DNA of 6,551 nt, from contig JACPVB010000303.1 in the NCBI GenBank assembly GCA_016191985.1, forward strand, positions 1-6,551. Direction: 5' to 3'. Position numbers and translations under genes: made by a program. This document shows, piece by piece, positions 6,234 through 6,551 of the stretch. The stretch is from Chloroflexota bacterium (lineage in GTDB: Bacteria > Chloroflexota > Anaerolineae > Anaerolineales > Villigracilaceae). The notes below the pieces were generated by a model. That model ran no database searches. It saw only the letters and a program-made list of their open reading frames with translations, and was not told the DNA's origin. Each line of letters opens with the position of its first letter. The first letter of the stretch is position 1.

Positions 6234-6289
6234 TTAAGAAGATTCTCTCAGGGTTAGATTTGGTTTATTAAGTAAGGTGCGACGCACTC
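6199..6289. repeat. 14-bp inverted repeat with palindromic core spanning the MBL-GNAT junction
   Basis: GAGTGCGTCGCACC (6199-6212) is the exact reverse complement of GGTGCGACGCACTC (6276-6289). Each copy is itself an 11-bp palindrome, GTGCG-N-CGCAC. One copy encodes part of the N-terminus of the acyltransferase and the other part of the C-terminus of the MBL protein. The 63-bp spacer contains the MBL stop codon and the GNAT start codon, so a stem in the mRNA would enclose the junction. Confidence 0.75.
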
Positions 6290-6551
6290 CGGTGTGCGCG
6301 AATCGTCTTTTCGCAATGAGACGGGATGACGTGCGTATCGGGATGGGTCAGATAATACGAATGTAAATGTCCCAGCGTTTCCCGATAGGCTTCGGGGTCG
6401 GGAAAAAGGAGATTTGCAATTTTATGCGGCGGACGATTTTCCACGATGGACCGTTTGAGCCAGGCCGCATCCGCTACGAAGAAAAATAATTTACCGTCAT
6501 CATCGCGGACGAAGATGCCCATTTGCCCAAGTGCGTGGCCGGGCAGCTCCA
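6268..6551 (-). CDS. MBL-fold metallohydrolase, C-terminal part (5' end outside window)
   Basis: The reading frame is open to the window edge, so the first Met inside it (6522) is not the start. The codons before it read ELPGHALGQ, giving PGHALGQMG, the GHxxGxxG metal-binding motif of the metallo-beta-lactamase superfamily. A following strand FFFVADAAW supplies the bridging-type Asp, and PSHC near the C-terminus supplies the late His. About 94 residues are visible. The fold hydrolyses esters, thioesters, lactones and related bonds; in an operon with a KASIII enzyme and an acyltransferase a thioesterase or lactonase role is plausible but not shown. The last residues (SASHLT) are encoded by a palindromic repeat. 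It is the most upstream visible gene of the cluster; the operon promoter must lie beyond 6551. Confidence 0.85.
   Translation of the reverse strand, partial: ELPGHALGQMGIFVRDDDGKLFFFVADAAWLKRSIVENRPPHKIANLLFPDPEAYRETLGHLHSYYLTHPDTHVIPSHCEKTIRAHRSASHLT

Noticed and set aside
6268..6522. Complete 84-residue protein starting at the Met at 6522
   Set aside because: The frame stays open to the window edge, and the MBL motif PGHALGQ begins upstream of that Met, so this is a fragment of a longer gene.

Overview
The window is about 6.5 kb of bacterial chromosome with moderate to slightly high GC. It opens with the 3' end of a tRNA gene on the + strand. All protein genes that can be supported lie on the - strand. 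The environment is rich in small palindromic intergenic repeats of several kinds. A 7TM-PAS-GGDEF signalling protein sits beside a small biosynthesis-like operon. This mix is reminiscent of environmental Chloroflexota (Anaerolineae-type) genomes, but that is an impression from style and not something the sequence proves.

Region 1-480 has no protein gene. It holds the T-arm and 3' acceptor strand of a class II-like tRNA (probably tRNA-Ser), followed by its hairpin terminator. A decayed second copy of the tRNA 3' end with its own terminator follows, then a roughly 207-bp imperfect foldback element, then a third copy of the terminator that is identical to the second over 36 bp. It looks like a tRNA 3'-end locus reworked by repeat insertion or duplication.

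Region 492-2099 (-) encodes a membrane-anchored diguanylate cyclase (seven TM helices, PAS, coiled coil, GGDEF) with an intact active-site motif and an intact inhibitory RxxD site. A 142-bp spacer with a candidate promoter separates it from the next gene.

Region 2242-6551 (-) is a five-gene co-directional cluster. In transcription order it encodes an MBL-fold metallohydrolase (5' end beyond the window), a GNAT/FemAB-like acyltransferase, a KASIII-type ketoacyl synthase with a complete Cys-His-Asn triad, an ATP-grasp ligase, and a DinB-fold protein. The last two overlap by 4 bp and are clearly coupled. A thioester-using condensing enzyme, an acyl-CoA-type N-acyltransferase, an ATP-dependent carboxylate-amine ligase and a hydrolase together suggest a small pathway building an acylated or amide-linked metabolite or lipid. 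The product cannot be read from the sequence. No acyl carrier protein or adenylation enzyme is visible here; such genes could lie upstream, beyond position 6551.

A notable pattern is that each of the three non-overlapping junctions of the operon carries a different palindromic repeat. One of these, a perfect 29-bp palindrome, occupies the place where the ribosome-binding site of the ATP-grasp gene should be.
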